Assembly (NCBI RefSeq): GCF_001280015.1
Contig: NZ_LGDV01000257.1
Location: forward strand, 1 to 12,842
DNA: 12,842 nt
Reading direction: 5' to 3'
From: Streptomyces sp. MMG1121
GTDB lineage: Bacteria > Actinomycetota > Actinomycetes > Streptomycetales > Streptomycetaceae
Shown: one piece after another, positions 4,905-12,756 of the stretch
Layout of the letters: every line of letters starts with the position of its first letter
How positions within the stretch are numbered: position 1 is the stretch's first letter
The notes under the pieces: model-generated
Told to the model about the DNA's origin: nothing
Database searches by the model: none
Seen by the model: the letters and a program-made list of their open reading frames with translations, nothing else
Program-made: the position numbers and the translations under genes

Positions 4905-6998
4905 ATGGCGCCACAGAGGAACACGAGGGCGGGCGCGGAAGCGGAACTTCCCGAGTACGCCGGTCACTACCACCTGGAGTCCCGTCTGGGGTCCGGTGGC
5001 ATGGGCGTTGTCCACCTGGCCCGCAGCACCTCCGGGATGAAGCTCGCGGTGAAGGTCGTACATGCCGAGTTCGCCAGGGACCCCGAGTTCAGGGGACGTT
5101 TCCGGCAGGAGGTGGCGGCCGCCCGGAGGGTGAGCGGTGCCTTCACGGCGCCGGTCGTGGACGCCGATCCGGAGGCGGAACGGCCGTGGATGGCCACGCT
5201 GTTCATTCCGGGCCCGACCCTTTCCGACGAGGTGAAGCGGAACGGTCCCATGCCGGTGGCGCAGTTGCGCCGGCTGATGGCCGGACTGGCGGAGGCGCTG
5301 CGCGACATCCACCGGGTCGGGGTCGTCCACCGGGATCTGAAGCCGAGCAACGTGCTGCTCGCCGAGGACGGGCCGAAGGTCATCGACTTCGGCATCTCCC
5401 GGCCGAAGGACAGTGAGCTGCGCACCGAGACCGGCAAGCTGATCGGTACGCCGCCCTTCATGGCACCCGAGCAGTTCCGGCGCCCGCGGGAGGTGGGCCC
5501 GGCGGCGGACATCTTCGCGCTCGGGTCCGTGCTGGTGCACGCGGCGACCGGGCGCGGGCCGTTCGACTCCGACAGCCCGTACGTCGTCGCCTATCAGGTG
5601 GTGCACGACGAGCCCGATCTGACCGGGGTGCCGGAGAGTCTCGCGCCACTGGTGCTGCGGTGTCTGGCCAAGGAGCCCGAGGACCGGCCGACCCCCGACG
5701 AGCTGATGCGCGAACTGCGGTCGGTGGCGGCCTCCTACGACACGCAGGCGTTCATACCGGCGCAGCGGACGGGCGACGGGCCGGCTCCGCCCTCCCGTGC
5801 CGAGGAGTCCGGGCCGCCGGCCGGGCGGCGTGTCGGCAGGAAGGCGGCGGTGGGCGCCGGGGCGCTCGGGCTCGTCGTGGTCGCCGTGCTGGCCTCGGTC
5901 CAGTTGGCCGGGGGCGGCGACCGTACCCCGGCCGGTAGGAGCCCGCACACCAAGGTGGCCGCGTTCAGTTCCTGGGCGGCCCGGCCGGTGTCCGAGGCAT
6001 CGGGGATGCCGCAGTGTTCGTACGGGGCGGGGACGTTGCTGTGTGCGCAGCCCGGCGGCGCCTTCGCCCTCTCCCCCACCGACGGAAGGCTTCTGTGGCA
6101 CCGTTCCGCCGCGGCGGGCCGCACGAGCGGAGCACCGGTCCTGGCGGACTCCCTGGTGCAGTTCTGCTCGGACGGTGGCACGCTCCTGACGGCACTCGAC
6201 CCGCGCTCCGGCGACGCGGTGTGGAAGCGGCGCCTGACCGACGACACGACGGTCCAGTACACCGGCGGCACGACCTTGCTCACCGGCGCCGACGGAACGG
6301 TCACCGGCGTGGACGGCGGGTCGGGCCGTACGAAATGGCAGCGGCGCCTTCCCGGCTACAGCACGCCGTCCTTCGCCTCGTTCGCCGAGGACCCGCTGGC
6401 GTACGCGACCACGACCTCCCAGGACGGGGCACACACGCGTGTCACCGCGGTGGATCCGGAGACGGGTGCGGTGCGCTGGAAGGCATCGCTGAGCGGGGTG
6501 CTGAAGCCCGTCGGCAGCCAGGGCGGCTCCCTCTTCTTCCTGGCCGGCGACAGGGCCTCCGGGGCGACGGACGCCGTCGTCCGCTACACACCGCTCTCGA
6601 AGGTGTCGCGCCGGGTGGCGCTGGCGGTCCCGCGGCTGTCTCCGCAGGCCGGTGTCCACGGCGACACGGTGTATCTGCTGGCCGCGGAAGGCTCGCTGGA
6701 AGCCGTGGACCTGGCCGCCGGTAGGCGGCTGTGGCATCTGGAAACGTCTGTCAGCCGTGGCTCGGCCCCGGTCGGCGACGGTGCGCACGTCTACTTCACC
6801 GCGGCCGACGGACGTCTGCTGGCCGTCGACGCGCACGACGGGCGCCTCCTCGGACAGACTCCGCCGCGGCTCGGCGCCGACGCGGACAAGGTCGCCACCA
6901 GCCTGCCGACGCCCCTGGTCGTCGACGGTCGTGTCTACGCCGGCGCCCCCGACGGAACCGTGTTCGGCGTCGCCGCGCGCGATCCGGCCGCGTGGTGA
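4905..6998 (+). CDS. Membrane-anchored Ser/Thr protein kinase with PQQ beta-propeller sensor domain
   Basis: This 697-residue Hanks-type kinase would phosphorylate Ser/Thr on cytosolic targets. The kinase domain (about 22-272) is intact: Gly loop GSGGMG (29-34), Lys50 in AVKV, Glu69 in the C-helix, HRDLKPSN (142-149), DFG (161-163), activation loop with T174/T176 and GTPPFMAPE (181-189). A Pro-rich linker precedes one membrane helix (about 313-334). The outer part (about 350-697) has repeated blades such as GRLLWHR, DAVWKRR, GRTKWQR, AVRWKAS and GRRLWHLE, characteristic of PQQ-type propellers, with no enzyme motif. The layout resembles AfsK-like kinases. The ATG at 4905 follows GGGGGTGG at suitable spacing. 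It diverges from the SH3 gene and converges with ilvD. The ligand is unknown. Confidence 0.95.
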   Translation: MAPQRNTRAGAEAELPEYAGHYHLESRLGSGGMGVVHLARSTSGMKLAVKVVHAEFARDPEFRGRFRQEVAAARRVSGAFTAPVVDADPEAERPWMATLFIPGPTLSDEVKRNGPMPVAQLRRLMAGLAEALRDIHRVGVVHRDLKPSNVLLAEDGPKVIDFGISRPKDSELRTETGKLIGTPPFMAPEQFRRPREVGPAADIFALGSVLVHAATGRGPFDSDSPYVVAYQVVHDEPDLTGVPESLAPLVLRCLAKEPEDRPTPDELMRELRSVAASYDTQAFIPAQRTGDGPAPPSRAEESGPPAGRRVGRKAAVGAGALGLVVVAVLASVQLAGGGDRTPAGRSPHTKVAAFSSWAARPVSEASGMPQCSYGAGTLLCAQPGGAFALSPTDGRLLWHRSAAAGRTSGAPVLADSLVQFCSDGGTLLTALDPRSGDAVWKRRLTDDTTVQYTGGTTLLTGADGTVTGVDGGSGRTKWQRRLPGYSTPSFASFAEDPLAYATTTSQDGAHTRVTAVDPETGAVRWKASLSGVLKPVGSQGGSLFFLAGDRASGATDAVVRYTPLSKVSRRVALAVPRLSPQAGVHGDTVYLLAAEGSLEAVDLAAGRRLWHLETSVSRGSAPVGDGAHVYFTAADGRLLAVDAHDGRLLGQTPPRLGADADKVATSLPTPLVVDGRVYAGAPDGTVFGVAARDPAAW

Positions 6999-7010
6999 CG
7001 CGGACGACGC

Positions 7011-7043
7011 GAAGGGGCCGCCCCCACGCGGAGCGGTCCCTTC
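7011..7043. terminator. Bidirectional hairpin between kinase and ilvD
   Basis: GAAGGGGCCG (7011-7020) pairs with CGGTCCCTTC (7034-7043) over ten positions with one G-T wobble, around a 13-base loop. It sits in the 58-bp gap between the two convergent stop codons and ends in TTC on one side and begins with GAA on the other. It can therefore terminate transcription from both genes. Confidence 0.75.
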
Positions 7044-7056
7044 GGTCTGCCTGGGG

Positions 7057-8910
7057 TCAGCCCAGCTTGCTCACGTCGCGGACCGCGCCCTTGTCCGCGC
7101 TGGTCGCCATCGCCGCGTAGGCGCGCAGGGCCTGGGAGACCTTGCGCTCGCGGTTGTGGGGGGCGTAGACGCCGTTCAGCAACTGGTCGCGGCGGGTCAG
7201 TTCGGCCTCGTCGACCAGCAGGTCGATCGTGCGGTTCGGGATGTCGATGCGGATGCGGTCGCCGTCCTGGACCAGGGCGATGGTGCCGCCGGAGGCCGCT
7301 TCGGGGGAGGCGTGGCCGATGGAGAGGCCGGAGGTGCCGCCGGAGAAGCGGCCGTCGGTGATCAGGGCGCAGGTCTTGCCGAGGCCGCGGCCCTTCAGGT
7401 ACGAGGTCGGGTACAGCATCTCCTGCATGCCGGGGCCGCCCTTGGGGCCCTCGTAGCGGATGACGACGACGTCGCCGTCCTTGACCTCGTGGGTGAGGAT
7501 GCGCTGGACGGCCTCCTCCTGGGACTCGCAGACGACCGCCGCGCCCTCGAAGGTCCAGATCGACTCGTCCACGCCGGCCGTCTTGACCACGCAGCCGTCG
7601 ACCGCCAGGTTGCCCCTGAGCACCGCGAGGCCGCCGTCCTTGGAGTACGCGTGCTCGGCGGAGCGGATGCAGCCGCCCTCGGCGTCGTCGTCCAGGGACT
7701 CCCAGCGCTCGGACTGGGAGAAGGCCTCGGCGGAGCGGACACAGCCGGGCGCCGCGTGCCACAGCTCGACCGCCTCGGGCGACGGGCTGCCGCCGCGGAC
7801 GTCCCACGTCTTCAGCCAGTCCGCGAGGGAGGGGCTGTGGACGGCGTGCACGTCCTCGTTGAGCAGGCCCGCGCGGTGCAGCTCGCCGAGCAGGGCCGGG
7901 ATGCCGCCGGCGCGGTGCACGTCCTCCATGTAGTACGTGCGGTCCTTCCCGACGTTCGGCGCGACCTTGGCCAGGCAGGGGACGCGGCGCGAGACGGCGT
8001 CGATCTGCTCCAGGCCGAAGGGGACGCCCGCCTCCTGGGCGGCGGCCAGCAGGTGCAGGATCGTGTTGGTGGAGCCGCCCATCGCGATGTCCAGGGCCAT
8101 GGCGTTCTCGAAGGCCTGGAAAGTGGCGACGTTGAGCGGCAGGACCGACTCGTCGTCCTGCTCGTAGTACCGGCGGGTGATGTCCATGACCGTGCGGGCC
8201 GCGTCGACGTAGAGCTGCTTGCGCGCGGTGTGGGTGGCGAGGACCGAGCCGTTGCCGGGGAGGGAGAGGCCGATGGCCTCGGTCAGGCAGTTCATCGAGT
8301 TGGCGGTGAACATGCCGGAACAGCTGCCACAGGTCGGGCAGGCGTTCTCCTCGATACGGAGGATGTCCTCGTCGGAGATCTTCTCGTTCACGGCGTCGGA
8401 GATCGCGTCGACCAGGTCGAGCGTGCGGACCGTGCCGTCGACCAGCGTGGCCCGGCCGGACTCCATCGGGCCGCCGGAGACGAAGACCGTCGGGATGTTC
8501 AGGCGCAGGGCCGCCATCAGCATGCCCGGGGTGATCTTGTCGCAGTTGGAGATGCAGACCAGGGCGTCGGCGCAGTGGGCCTCCACCATGTACTCCACCG
8601 AGTCCGCGATCAGGTCCCGGGAGGGGAGGCTGTAGAGCATGCCGCCGTGGCCCATGGCGATGCCGTCGTCCACGGCGATGGTGTTGAACTCGCGCGGGAT
8701 GCCGCCCGCCTCCGTGATCGCCTCGCTGACGATCCGGCCGACCGGCTGGAGGTGGGTGTGGCCCGGCACGAACTCGGTGAAGGAGTTCGCGACGGCGATG
8801 ATCGGCTTCCGGCCGATGTCCGCACCGGGTACACCGGAGGCGCGCATCAGGGCGCGGGCGCCCGCCATATTGCGTCCGTGGGTGACTGTGCGGGACCTCA
8901 GCTCGGGCAT
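7057..8910 (-). CDS. ilvD: Dihydroxy-acid dehydratase
   Basis: The enzyme dehydrates 2,3-dihydroxy-isovalerate and 2,3-dihydroxy-3-methylvalerate to the 2-keto acids used for valine, leucine and isoleucine. The protein has 617 residues, matching the E. coli-type family. D81 in [19 protein letters not shown] (122-130, with cluster Cys123 and Lys125, the predicted carbamylated Mg ligand) and [19 protein letters not shown] (191-209) are present, as is the late [10 protein letters not shown] motif. The first loop reads [11 protein letters not shown], without the extra cysteine of the [2Fe-2S] subgroup, so an E. coli-like [4Fe-4S] cluster is likely. The frame stays open to 8979, but the ATG at 8910 has AAGGAG nine bases upstream and gives the family N-terminus. 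It stands alone, 145 bp after the TetR gene. Confidence 0.97.
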   Translation of the reverse strand: MPELRSRTVTHGRNMAGARALMRASGVPGADIGRKPIIAVANSFTEFVPGHTHLQPVGRIVSEAITEAGGIPREFNTIAVDDGIAMGHGGMLYSLPSRDLIADSVEYMVEAHCADALVCISNCDKITPGMLMAALRLNIPTVFVSGGPMESGRATLVDGTVRTLDLVDAISDAVNEKISDEDILRIEENACPTCGSCSGMFTANSMNCLTEAIGLSLPGNGSVLATHTARKQLYVDAARTVMDITRRYYEQDDESVLPLNVATFQAFENAMALDIAMGGSTNTILHLLAAAQEAGVPFGLEQIDAVSRRVPCLAKVAPNVGKDRTYYMEDVHRAGGIPALLGELHRAGLLNEDVHAVHSPSLADWLKTWDVRGGSPSPEAVELWHAAPGCVRSAEAFSQSERWESLDDDAEGGCIRSAEHAYSKDGGLAVLRGNLAVDGCVVKTAGVDESIWTFEGAAVVCESQEEAVQRILTHEVKDGDVVVIRYEGPKGGPGMQEMLYPTSYLKGRGLGKTCALITDGRFSGGTSGLSIGHASPEAASGGTIALVQDGDRIRIDIPNRTIDLLVDEAELTRRDQLLNGVYAPHNRERKVSQALRAYAAMATSADKGAVRDVSKLG

Positions 8911-9028
8911 CGTCGCTCGCTCCTTCAGACAGATAGGGCTGCTACTGAGCGTACGCCGGTCATCCAGGGGGCGGGACAAGGTGTCCGGAATACGGGATGC
9001 CCGTCTTGGCGTCAGGGGCGCCGCACCG
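8911..9028 (-). promoter_or_regulatory. Upstream region of ilvD, expected to hold its promoter
   Basis: The region ends with a good ribosome site (AAGGAG, about 8922-8927 on the minus strand). No convincing -35/-10 pair is visible; TACGCT and TTGTCC occur but 20 bp apart. A GGACA-CCT-TGTCC dyad and a CGGG-ATG-CCCG dyad lie near 8978-9003. I see no leader peptide or attenuator typical of ilv operons. Confidence 0.35.
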
Positions 9029-9055
9029 GGTCCCCCAGGGGCCGCAAGGGGGTCC
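9029..9055. terminator. Hairpin directly after the TetR gene
   Basis: GGTCCCCC (9029-9036) pairs with GGGGGTCC (9048-9055) at seven of eight positions, with an 11-base loop. It begins at the base next to the TetR stop codon on the minus strand and probably separates the TetR transcript from ilvD. There is no T-tract. Confidence 0.5.
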
Positions 9056-9727
9056 TCAGGGGCTCGTCAGATGTCCTTGTACGACGGGGGCCACGCGCGC
9101 GATGATCTGCTCCAGGTCCGCCGACGCCAGCGGCTCCAGCTTGATCACGTAGCGCATCATCGCCGCGCCCACCAGCTGCGCGGCGGCCAGCTCGGCGCGC
9201 AGTTCCGCGTCCGGCAGGTCCACCTGGGCGGCGATACGGCGCAGCAGCTGGGAGGCGACGAGCCGGCGGAACACGGCGGCCGCGGTCTCGTTGTTGACGG
9301 CCGAGCGGAGGATGGCCAGCAGCGGGGTCCGGGTCGTGGGGTTCTCCCAGATGCCGAAGACGAAGCGGGTCATCCGCTCCCCCACCCCGTCCAGCGGGCC
9401 TTCGGCGATCGCGGCCGGCCCGTCGAGCGCGGGCGCGAAGGCCACGGCGATGGCGGCCTCGAAGACCTGTTCCTTGGTGCCGAAGTAGTGGTGGACGAGC
9501 GCGGAGTCGACACCGGCCGCCTTGGCGATGCCGCGGACGGAGGTCTTCTCGTAACCGCGCTCGGAGAACTCCTCGCGGGCCGCGGTGAGGATCCGGTCGC
9601 GGGTGTCGGCGGATTCGGCGCGCGGGGGTCTGCCTCTTCTGCGGGGGGCCGGGGCGTGGGCGGCCGGCTCGTGGCTCGACGGGTCGTGGGCGGCCGGGAG
9701 GCCGGGCTGGGGCGGGTTCTCGCTCAT
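9056..9727 (-). CDS. TetR/AcrR family transcriptional regulator
   Basis: This 223-residue protein is probably a dimeric DNA-binding repressor. A His/Ala/Pro-rich, likely disordered tail (1-29) and a basic RRRGRPPR patch precede the TetR N-domain. [22 protein letters not shown] leads into the helix-turn-helix (about 63-82), ending [20 protein letters not shown], the strongest family signature. The remaining helices form the ligand-binding and dimer domain, which does not identify a ligand. The ATG at 9727 overlaps the isomerase-like gene stop by four bases (ATGA), so the two are translationally coupled; no separate ribosome site is seen. It may regulate its own operon. Longer open frame upstream is out of register with the family and inside the neighbour. 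Confidence 0.93.
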   Translation of the reverse strand: MSENPPQPGLPAAHDPSSHEPAAHAPAPRRRGRPPRAESADTRDRILTAAREEFSERGYEKTSVRGIAKAAGVDSALVHHYFGTKEQVFEAAIAVAFAPALDGPAAIAEGPLDGVGERMTRFVFGIWENPTTRTPLLAILRSAVNNETAAAVFRRLVASQLLRRIAAQVDLPDAELRAELAAAQLVGAAMMRYVIKLEPLASADLEQIIARVAPVVQGHLTSP

Positions 9728-10536
9728 GGCCGTGGCACCCGTACCGCCGAGGCCAGGTGTTTGCGGGTGAAGGCCAGGGCCTCGGCGAGGTCGGCCTCGC
9801 GTTCGGCGCTGGACATCGCCCGCCGGGTGTTGACCTCGATCACGACATGGCCGTCGAACCCGCTGACCACGAGGTGCTCCAGCAGTTCGGCGCACGGCTG
9901 GGTGCCGCGGCCGGGCACCAGGTGCTCGTCCTTGGCGGAGCCCCGGCCGTCGGCGAGGTGGACGTGGCCGAGGCGGTCGCCCATGCGGTCGATCATCTCC
10001 AGGGCGTCGGTGCGGGCCGTCGCCGTGTGGCTGAGGTCGATCGTGAAGTGCCGGTAGTCGTGCTGGGTGACGTCCCAGTCGGGGGCGTACGCGAGCATCT
10101 CGCGGTCGCGGTAGCGCCACGGGTACATGTTCTCGACCGCGAACCGTACGTCCGTCTCGTCCGCCATCCGCCAGATCCCGTCGACGAAGTCGCGCGCGTA
10201 CTGCCGCTGCCAGCGGAAGGGCGGGTGTACGACGACGGTGGCGGCGCCCAGCTTCTCCGCGGCCGCACGGGCCCGCTGGAGCTTGACCCAGGGGTCGGTC
10301 GACCAGACCCGCTGGGTGATCAGCAGGCAGGGGGCGTGGACGGCCAGGACCGGGACACCGTGGTAGTCCGACAGCCGGCGCAGCGCCTCGACGTCCTGGC
10401 TGACCGGGTCGGTCCACACCATGACCTCGACGCCGTCGTACCCGAGGCGCGCGGCGATCTCGAAGGCCGTCGCCGTGGACTCCGGGTAGACGGAGGCTGT
10501 CGACAGCGCGACGGGGACGTCCCTGGGTTCAGCCAC
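9724..10536 (-). CDS. Sugar phosphate isomerase/epimerase-like TIM-barrel protein (AP endonuclease 2 superfamily)
   Basis: The 270-residue protein has the xylose-isomerase-like TIM barrel. Likely metal and active-site residues sit at strand ends: E37 (GVEVMVW), H67 (VHAPC), H104 (VHPP), E135 (AVENMYPW), D167/H170 (IDLSH), H193/D196 (HVHLADG), H205 and E234 (VIEVNT). This supports a metal-dependent enzyme, but the substrate is unknown; family members isomerise sugars or act in inositol catabolism, and some cleave DNA. I choose the GTG at 10536, which has AAGGTGG five bases upstream and gives MAEPRD. A GTG at 10545 is also in frame but has no usable ribosome site. It is coupled to the downstream TetR gene and lies 145 bp after the Ppx-type phosphatase. 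Confidence 0.88.
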   Translation of the reverse strand: MAEPRDVPVALSTASVYPESTATAFEIAARLGYDGVEVMVWTDPVSQDVEALRRLSDYHGVPVLAVHAPCLLITQRVWSTDPWVKLQRARAAAEKLGAATVVVHPPFRWQRQYARDFVDGIWRMADETDVRFAVENMYPWRYRDREMLAYAPDWDVTQHDYRHFTIDLSHTATARTDALEMIDRMGDRLGHVHLADGRGSAKDEHLVPGRGTQPCAELLEHLVVSGFDGHVVIEVNTRRAMSSAEREADLAEALAFTRKHLASAVRVPRP

Positions 10537-10541
10537 GGATG

Positions 10542-10557
10542 CCACCTTAAGGGGTGG
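10542..10557. repeat. Inverted repeat overlapping the ribosome-binding site of the isomerase-like gene
   Basis: CCACC (10542-10546), six bases TTAAGG, then GGTGG (10553-10557) form a dyad, with the 8-bp palindrome CCTTAAGG nested within it. It covers the ribosome site of the isomerase/TetR operon. It could be an operator, possibly for the TetR protein, or an RNA hairpin. The evidence is positional only. Confidence 0.3.
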
Positions 10558-10681
10558 AGTGGCTCCGGTGTTTGGTGGCTATTCGCCGTTGTGAGCTTTG
10601 CCATTCGGCGGATGCGGCGGCGTCGCTCGCGCCCGCGCGGCACAGCCGCCTGTCGGCACAGCCCCGCCCCCCTTCGGGTCG

Positions 10682-11614
10682 CTAGGCGGATCCCATGTGG
10701 TCGAGGCGCCGGAGGATGACGCCCTCGCGCAACGCCCACGGGCAGACCTCCAGGCTCTCCACGCCGAAGAGGTCCATCGCCGCCTCGGCCACCAGGGCCC
10801 CCGCCAGGAGCTGGCCGGCCCGGCCCTCCGAGACGCCGGGGAGTTCGCCGCGCTGGTCCGCCGTCATGCTCGCCAGGCGCGGCACCCAGGCCTCCAGGGA
10901 CTCGCGCTTGAGTTCCCGCTGGACGTAGAGGCCCTCGGCGCTGCGGGCGGCGCCGGCGATGCGGGCGAGCTGCTTGAAGGTCTTGGAGGTGGCGACGACG
11001 TGGTCGGGGGCGCCGAAGCGGCTGAATTCGCCGACGGTACGGGCGATCTCCGTACGCACATGGCGGCGCAGGGCGCGGACGTCCTCGGGGGCGGGCGGGT
11101 CGCCGGGCAGCCAGCCCGCGGTGAGCCGGCCGGCGCCGAGCGGCAGGGAGGCGGCGGCGTCCGGCTCCTCGTCTATGCCGTAGGCGATCTCCAGGGAGCC
11201 GCCGCCGATGTCCAGGACCAGCAGTTTTCCGGCGGACCAGCCGAACCAGCGGCGGACGGCGAGGAAGGTGAGGCGGGCCTCCTCCGCGCCGGTGAGGACC
11301 TGGAGCCGTACGCCGGTCTCGTCGGCCACGCGCGCGAGGACGTCGTCGGCGTTGCCGGCTTCGCGGACGGCGGAGGTCGCGAAGGGCAGCAGGTCCTCCA
11401 CGCCCTTGTCCTCGGCGGCCTGGAGTGCGTCCTGTACGACCGCGACCAGCTGATGGATGCCGTCGTCATCGATGGCACCGCTGTCGTCGAGCAGTTGGGC
11501 GAGCCGAAGGTCGGCCTTGTGGGAATGCGCGGGCAGCGGGCGCGCGCCGGGGTGGGCGTCCACCACCAGCAGATGCACCGTGTTCGAACCCACGTCCAGG
11601 ACACCGAGTCTCAT
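10682..11614 (-). CDS. Ppx/GppA-family phosphatase (exopolyphosphatase / guanosine pentaphosphate phosphohydrolase)
   Basis: Members hydrolyse terminal phosphates from polyphosphate and/or convert pppGpp to ppGpp, linking phosphate stores to the stringent response in the cytosol. The 310-residue protein has the actin-like two-lobed fold: [11 protein letters not shown] (7-17), [11 protein letters not shown] (78-88), LTGAEEARL (107-115) with the catalytic-type glutamate, and [13 protein letters not shown] (131-143). It is a short form, lacking the C-terminal HD-like domain of E. coli Ppx, as in actinobacterial homologues. The frame is open far upstream, but the ATG at 11614 starts exactly at the first beta strand. 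It lacks a Shine-Dalgarno and follows TAGCGT by seven bases, suggesting a leaderless mRNA. It diverges from the Cys-rich gene. Ppx versus GppA activity cannot be decided from sequence. Confidence 0.93.
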   Translation of the reverse strand: MRLGVLDVGSNTVHLLVVDAHPGARPLPAHSHKADLRLAQLLDDSGAIDDDGIHQLVAVVQDALQAAEDKGVEDLLPFATSAVREAGNADDVLARVADETGVRLQVLTGAEEARLTFLAVRRWFGWSAGKLLVLDIGGGSLEIAYGIDEEPDAAASLPLGAGRLTAGWLPGDPPAPEDVRALRRHVRTEIARTVGEFSRFGAPDHVVATSKTFKQLARIAGAARSAEGLYVQRELKRESLEAWVPRLASMTADQRGELPGVSEGRAGQLLAGALVAEAAMDLFGVESLEVCPWALREGVILRRLDHMGSA

Positions 11615-11627
11615 ATACGGAACGCTA
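11615..11627 (-). promoter_or_regulatory. Probable leaderless promoter of the phosphatase gene (-10 TAGCGT)
   Basis: TAGCGT on the minus strand (11627-11622) fits TANNNT and lies seven bases before the ATG. The sequence between holds no ribosome site. The -35 region is poor (ACCGTC at 17 bp). Confidence 0.45.
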
Positions 11628-11673
11628 CTGCCAGAACGCCGGCCGACGGTCCCCGGAGCGGGCCTTCGCCACT

Positions 11674-11685
11674 TACCCTGGACAG
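11674..11685 (+). promoter_or_regulatory. Probable leaderless promoter of the Cys-rich gene (-10 TACCCT)
   Basis: TACCCT (11674-11679) fits TANNNT and is six bases before the GTG at 11686. It is divergent from the phosphatase -10 element 46 bp away, so one regulator could control both. No -35 consensus is seen. Confidence 0.45.
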
Positions 11686-12555
11686 GTGCCAAAGACGAAA
11701 AAGGCGAAGGATCCCAAATCCTCCAAGGGAGTGAAGGATTCTGCGCAGGCAAAGGCGTCGTCCATGTCCAAGAAGTCCAAGAAGGCCGGGCAGGCCCCGA
11801 AGTCGAGCGACGAGACGGGGCTCGACTTCGCGCGCGCCTGGGTGGAGTTTCCTGATCCGGCGGACGACGAGCAGGTCTTCCGCTGTGATCTGACATGGCT
11901 GACCTCTCGCTGGAACTGCATCTTCGGCAGCGGCTGCCAGGGCATCCAGGCGGGCCGCGCGGACGACGGGTGCTGCTCGCTGGGCGCGCACTTCTCCGAC
12001 GAGGACGACGAGAAGCGGGTCGCCGGCCATGTGGCGCGGCTCACCCCGGAGGTCTGGCAGCACCACGCCGAGGGCACGCGGAACGGCTGGGTGTCGAAGG
12101 ACGAGGAGGGCTCCCGGCAGACGAGGCCCTTCCAGGGCTCCTGCATCTTCCAGAACCGGCCCGGATTCGCGGGCGGCGCGGGCTGCTCGCTGCACATCCT
12201 CGCCCTGAAGGAGGGCCGGGAGCCGCTGGAGACCAAGCCGGACGTGTGCTGGCAGCTGCCGATCCGGCGGACCTTCGACTGGATCGACCGCCCCGACGAC
12301 ACGCGGGTGCTCCAGGTGTCCATCGGCGAGTACGACCGCCGGGGCTGGGGTCCGGGCGGTCATGACCTGCACTGGTGGTGCACATCGGCGACCTCCGCGC
12401 ACGGAGCGGGCGATCCGGTGTACGTCTCCTACCGGGCCGAGCTGACGGAACTGATGGGCAAGGCGGGGTACGACCGCCTCGTCGAGCTCTGCGAACAGCG
12501 ACTGGCATCGCAACTGCCCGTACTCGCCCCCCACCCGGCAGACCCGCCCCGGTAA
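11686..12555 (+). CDS. Cysteine-rich DUF3109/YkgJ-like protein with Lys-rich N-terminus
   Basis: The 289-residue protein has a very basic, Lys/Ser/Ala-rich tail (1-40) and then a cysteine-rich domain. Ten cysteines are present (67, 78, 84, 96, 97, 153, 167, 188, 232, 269). Elements such as [26 protein letters not shown] and [11 protein letters not shown] followed by VCWQLP resemble DUF3109 and YkgJ-type proteins. Those families are proposed to bind zinc or an iron-sulphur cluster, but their biochemical function is unknown. No signal peptide or membrane segment is seen, so it is probably cytosolic. The GTG at 11686 is preferred because TACCCT ends six bases before it and the Lys-rich tail starts at once; a later ATG at 11764 would drop 26 residues. 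It diverges from the phosphatase across 71 bp. The family call is from motif memory. Confidence 0.82.
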   Translation: MPKTKKAKDPKSSKGVKDSAQAKASSMSKKSKKAGQAPKSSDETGLDFARAWVEFPDPADDEQVFRCDLTWLTSRWNCIFGSGCQGIQAGRADDGCCSLGAHFSDEDDEKRVAGHVARLTPEVWQHHAEGTRNGWVSKDEEGSRQTRPFQGSCIFQNRPGFAGGAGCSLHILALKEGREPLETKPDVCWQLPIRRTFDWIDRPDDTRVLQVSIGEYDRRGWGPGGHDLHWWCTSATSAHGAGDPVYVSYRAELTELMGKAGYDRLVELCEQRLASQLPVLAPHPADPPR

Positions 12556-12705
12556 CTCCACAACCCCACGCCTTCGCCCACCCACCCGCCTCGGTCGGCC
12601 GAGAAGGGGACCGACGGGGGCAGGAGTCGGCGTATCGCGGGAGGGCGACGTGCGGCCGTCCGCAGGGGGCGGGGTGGCACCGCTTCGCCAGGGGGCTGCG
12701 CGCCG
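12556..12705. other. Intergenic stretch with no gene seen
   Basis: Between the Cys-rich gene and the right-edge tail there is about 200 bp without a supported gene. A small CTCGG-TCGG-CCGAG dyad and GTCGG/CCGAC arms lie near 12588-12615 and may help terminate the Cys-rich gene. Nothing else stands out. Confidence 0.4.
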
Positions 12706-12748
12706 GTTCGGCCCGGGCGGGAGCCGCGCGAGGCGGGAAGAGCCGAAC
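12706..12748. terminator. Inverted repeat after the right-edge minus-strand gene
   Basis: GTTCGGC (12706-12712) and GCCGAAC (12742-12748) are exact reverse complements around a 29-base GC-rich loop that can itself fold. They start nine bases beyond the TAG at 12757-12759 on the minus strand. The long loop makes this a tentative terminator. Confidence 0.35.
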
Positions 12749-12756
12749 ACCTGCCC

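Noticed and set aside
4821..6836. Minus-strand open frame of 671 codons opposite the kinase
   Set aside because: The opposite strand encodes an intact kinase with every catalytic motif; this frame is Arg/Gly/His-rich noise.
6652..9105. Plus-strand open frame of 817 codons
   Set aside because: It runs antisense through all of ilvD and out of frame in the kinase end; composition is shadow-like (Val/Gly/Ala/Asp/Arg) without motifs.
10578..10610. Possible PHO box near the phosphatase gene
   Set aside because: The repeat cores (ATTCGCC, ATTCGGC) match the GTTCACC unit at only five and four of seven positions, and they lie downstream of the phosphatase gene, not at its promoter.
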